Shown here: piece by piece, positions 43,275-44,859 of the stretch
How the letters are laid out: every line of letters begins with the position of its first letter
How positions within the stretch are numbered: position 1 is the stretch's first letter
Assembly (NCBI GenBank): GCA_902785555.1
Contig: CACZZB010000028.1
Coordinates: 1 to 44,859 of the forward strand
DNA: 44,859 nt
Source: an uncultured Ruminococcus sp.
Lineage (GTDB): Bacteria; Bacillota; Clostridia; Oscillospirales; Acutalibacteraceae
Direction of reading: 5' to 3'
Program-made: the position numbers and the translations under genes
The notes under the pieces: model-generated
Databases searched by the model: none
Told to the model about the DNA's origin: nothing
What the model saw: the letters and a program-made list of their open reading frames with translations, nothing else

Positions 43275-44488
43275 TTAAAATATTTCTTTTTTACCCGTCA
43301 CGCACTCATATATGAGTGCCTTTTTGTAGCTTTCCATTTCGGTCAACAGTTGTTGTTTTTTCTGTATCAATGTATCTATGGCGGTGCATTTTTCGTCAAG
43401 ATAATCGGCTATTTCTTTTTGTTCTTTTATAGTATCAGGAACAAGTAAAATATACTGACCTATCGTTTGATTATTTATTATCGGTAGTGTAGTGTATAGT
43501 GCTGTATCTTTTAATATTTTTGTGTTTGCTACCATCCAATACATAAGATATTTATAATGCAATTTTGGGTTTGTTAAAATAGCAGTAATTTGTTGATTAC
43601 AACTACATTCGTGTATAGTATAGCCAATTTTTCCAGCCGTTCCGCCAATACCAACTATCATAACAGTCTGTTTAGGAATAATTGTTGCTATTCCATCTTT
43701 TTTTGCTAAAATAGATAGAGTTCTTGAAGATTTTTCTAAAATATAACTCTCATTAAAATCTGACGGTGTAAACCAATCAAGATTTCCATCAAACCAATCT
43801 TTATTTGTAGTAGACGGTGTACTACCAGTTTGAAATTGGCAGTGACGTTTCAATAAAGTACATTCCCACTCCTGCGGAATTTCGCCTATCCACTCAATAC
43901 CGCTGTCTTTCATAGGTCTGTTTGGGATAATGCCCTTTGTAACCGCCTGTGTGATAACGGATCTCGGCATTTATGGTCAAGGTAGGCGGAGATTTTTTGC
44001 TGTTCTGTAAAAGGTGGAATCAGAAATGGTATATTCTTAAAATCATCAAATTGCAAGTCCCATTGTCCGACTCTCATTCCCGTTGAAAGTCTTTTATATT
44101 CGGGTAAATAAGATATGTTTCTCATAAGATAATGAAAATATCTTTTAAAGATAAGTTTATTTGTAAATTCGCATATATGGTAAGCTGGGCTTATAATCCC
44201 TCTGTAATTTGAAACTCCCATAGAACCTTGCCAAGCTTTCATTTTATTGATTACGAAATCACCAACATCTACCAATTTATAGCCACTTGCATCAAGTGAA
44301 GTTACATTATAATTATCATCTCTGCTATTTTTGGGAATAACTCCATAGTCCCTATATAAAGATAATATTTCTTCATTCGGAAAACCTTTTATTGATTTCC
44401 ATTTTAAGTGATATTTTATATGTGAAACTTCCCACTCTTGCGGAATTTTGCCTATCCACTCTATTCCGCTGTCTTTCATCTCTCTCAT
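43275..44488 (-). pseudogene. hsdS: Frameshifted hsdS: second specificity gene, disrupted between its two recognition domains
   Basis: Both halves of an HsdS are present in two frames. The 5' part starts at ATG 44488 (GAGGAGAG upstream; MREMKDSGIEWIGKIPQEW) and runs through one recognition domain to 'KISAYLDHKCR', then goes out of frame and stops at 43910. The 3' part, in frame from about 43970 to 43275, holds the second domain and ends 'YKKALIYECVTGKKEIF'. Compared with the intact hsdS, the DNA AAATGC-TCCGTTATC has become AAATGC-CGAGA-TCCGTTATC, five extra bases, exactly at the edge of the 99-bp shared repeat. This looks like a recombination scar. A truncated, single-domain HsdS might still be made and could dimerise. 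Confidence 0.88.
43863..43961 (-). repeat. 99-bp direct repeat, copy in the broken hsdS
   Basis: Identical to 39770-39868, same orientation. The five-base difference that breaks the gene lies directly beside its right edge. Confidence 0.9.
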
Positions 44489-44524
44489 AAAATTGCTCTC
44501 CTCGAAAATGATATACATTTCCAT

Positions 44525-44560
44525 TATATCATAGTTTTTTCAACAAGCAAGAAAAAAATA
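44525..44560 (-). promoter_or_regulatory. Promoter of the hsd operon
   Basis: On minus a TTGCTT, 16 bases, TATAAT pair lies near 44526-44555, followed about 40 bases later by the first hsdS start. The -35 box is only a partial match. Confidence 0.5.
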
Positions 44561-44562
44561 AT

Positions 44563-44600
44563 ACAGCTTGTCCTCAAACATGGACAGGCTGTTTTTTTCA
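44563..44600. terminator. Hairpin terminator at the upstream edge of the hsd operon
   Basis: An 11-bp stem (44563-44573 with 44582-44592, one G-T pair) is followed by seven T on plus and by TATTTTTTT on minus. Confidence 0.8.
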
Positions 44601-44763
44601 CCAGAAAAAAGGACTCTAAATCATGTATTCCTTCTTCATATTTTTCAATAAGTTCCATTTCAACACATCCTTATATTCAAATAATATCACATATTTCACA
44701 AATTCACAATACAGATAGGAAACATTTTTCTGCCGTCACGCACTTTTACTGTTTTAAAAATTT

Positions 44764-44792
44764 TTTTGACATTTACTTTATGGAAGTCAAAA
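44764..44792. promoter_or_regulatory. Inverted repeat upstream of the last gene
   Basis: TTTTGAC (44764-44770) and GTCAAAA (44786-44792) with 15 bases between. It overlaps a TTGACA-like -35 box and could be an operator. Confidence 0.4.
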
Positions 44793-44826
44793 GACATCTA
44801 AAAAAATTAAAGGAGGGTTGTTTTTT

Positions 44827-44859
44827 ATGGACAACAAAAAATTGGACATTATCGATGCT
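44827..44859 (+). CDS. Start of a gene cut by the window edge
   Basis: AAAGGAGGG (44810-44818) precedes ATG 44827. Eleven codons are visible (MDNKKLDIIDA). No family can be named. Confidence 0.6.
   Translation, partial: MDNKKLDIIDA

Larger units (their letters stand above)
44524..44658 (-). other. Possible gene remnant upstream of the hsd operon
   Basis: An open frame of 44 codons starts at ATG 44658 with AAGGA 9 bases upstream and begins MELIEKYEEGIHDLESFF. It runs through the hairpin at 44563-44592 into non-protein-like sequence, so at most the first 20 codons look genuine. It is probably the 5' end of a truncated gene. Confidence 0.35.

Overview
The window reads as chromosome of a low-GC, Gram-positive, gut- or rumen-type clostridium, most likely Ruminococcus or a close Oscillospiraceae relative. 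This rests on strong GGAGG-type ribosome binding sites, many lipoproteins, two Cthe_2159-like (PF14262) plant-polysaccharide-binding lipoproteins, a VTC/DUF4956 pair, a SecA with a C-terminal SEC-C zinc motif, and BspA-type leucine-rich repeats. The genus is inference.

Layout. 1-3.9 kb: the 3' end of a broken metallo-beta-lactamase-fold gene, a Cthe_2159-like lipoprotein, a very long perfect inverted repeat, and three small hypotheticals. 3.9-11.2 kb (minus): birA with a tiny coupled ORF, an ECF transporter S component, a coiled-coil protein, secA, a lipoprotein and a zinc-finger protein. 11.3-16.3 kb (plus): an operon of a zinc-ribbon/repeat/membrane/propeller protein, a cytosolic propeller-like protein, an SGNH hydrolase and an Imm33-like (DUF2185) protein. 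16.3-19.3 kb: a zinc-ribbon, repeat and LRR protein without an export signal. 19.3-22.5 kb: tcdA, then bioY-DUF1284 under a clear BirA operator, divergent from a TetR-type regulator. 22.5-27.1 kb (minus): Crp-like regulator, lipoprotein, alpha/beta hydrolase, fabV and an Rpn-type nuclease. 27.2-29.1 kb: leuCD. 29.1-35.7 kb (minus): a MATE exporter behind a candidate guanidine-IV riboswitch, then a five-gene locus: response regulator, histidine kinase, VTC-domain protein, DUF4956 membrane protein, Cthe_2159-like lipoprotein. 35.8-44.5 kb: a type I restriction-modification island starting at a 3' half tRNA-Leu that looks like an attachment site. The last 32 bases start another gene.

How parts work together. 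BirA (3951-4916) should bind biotin and repress bioY 17 kb away through the operator at 21780-21816. The MATE gene has its own promoter and a leader that can fold either as a terminator or as two short hairpins with kissing-capable loops, which is the architecture of guanidine-IV (mepA) riboswitches. The two-component pair in the VTC locus has lost both phosphotransfer residues (His to Gln215 in the kinase, Asp to Asn51 in the receiver), so it probably signals without phosphate, or not at all. This locus is the best candidate for an undescribed system here. The hsd island carries hsdM, hsdR, an intact hsdS, a second frameshifted hsdS sharing a 99-bp identical direct repeat with the first, a YhcG-type nuclease and a conserved-looking small protein. 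Its position suggests integration into the 3' end of a tRNA-Leu(UAG) whose intact copy should lie beyond the right edge.
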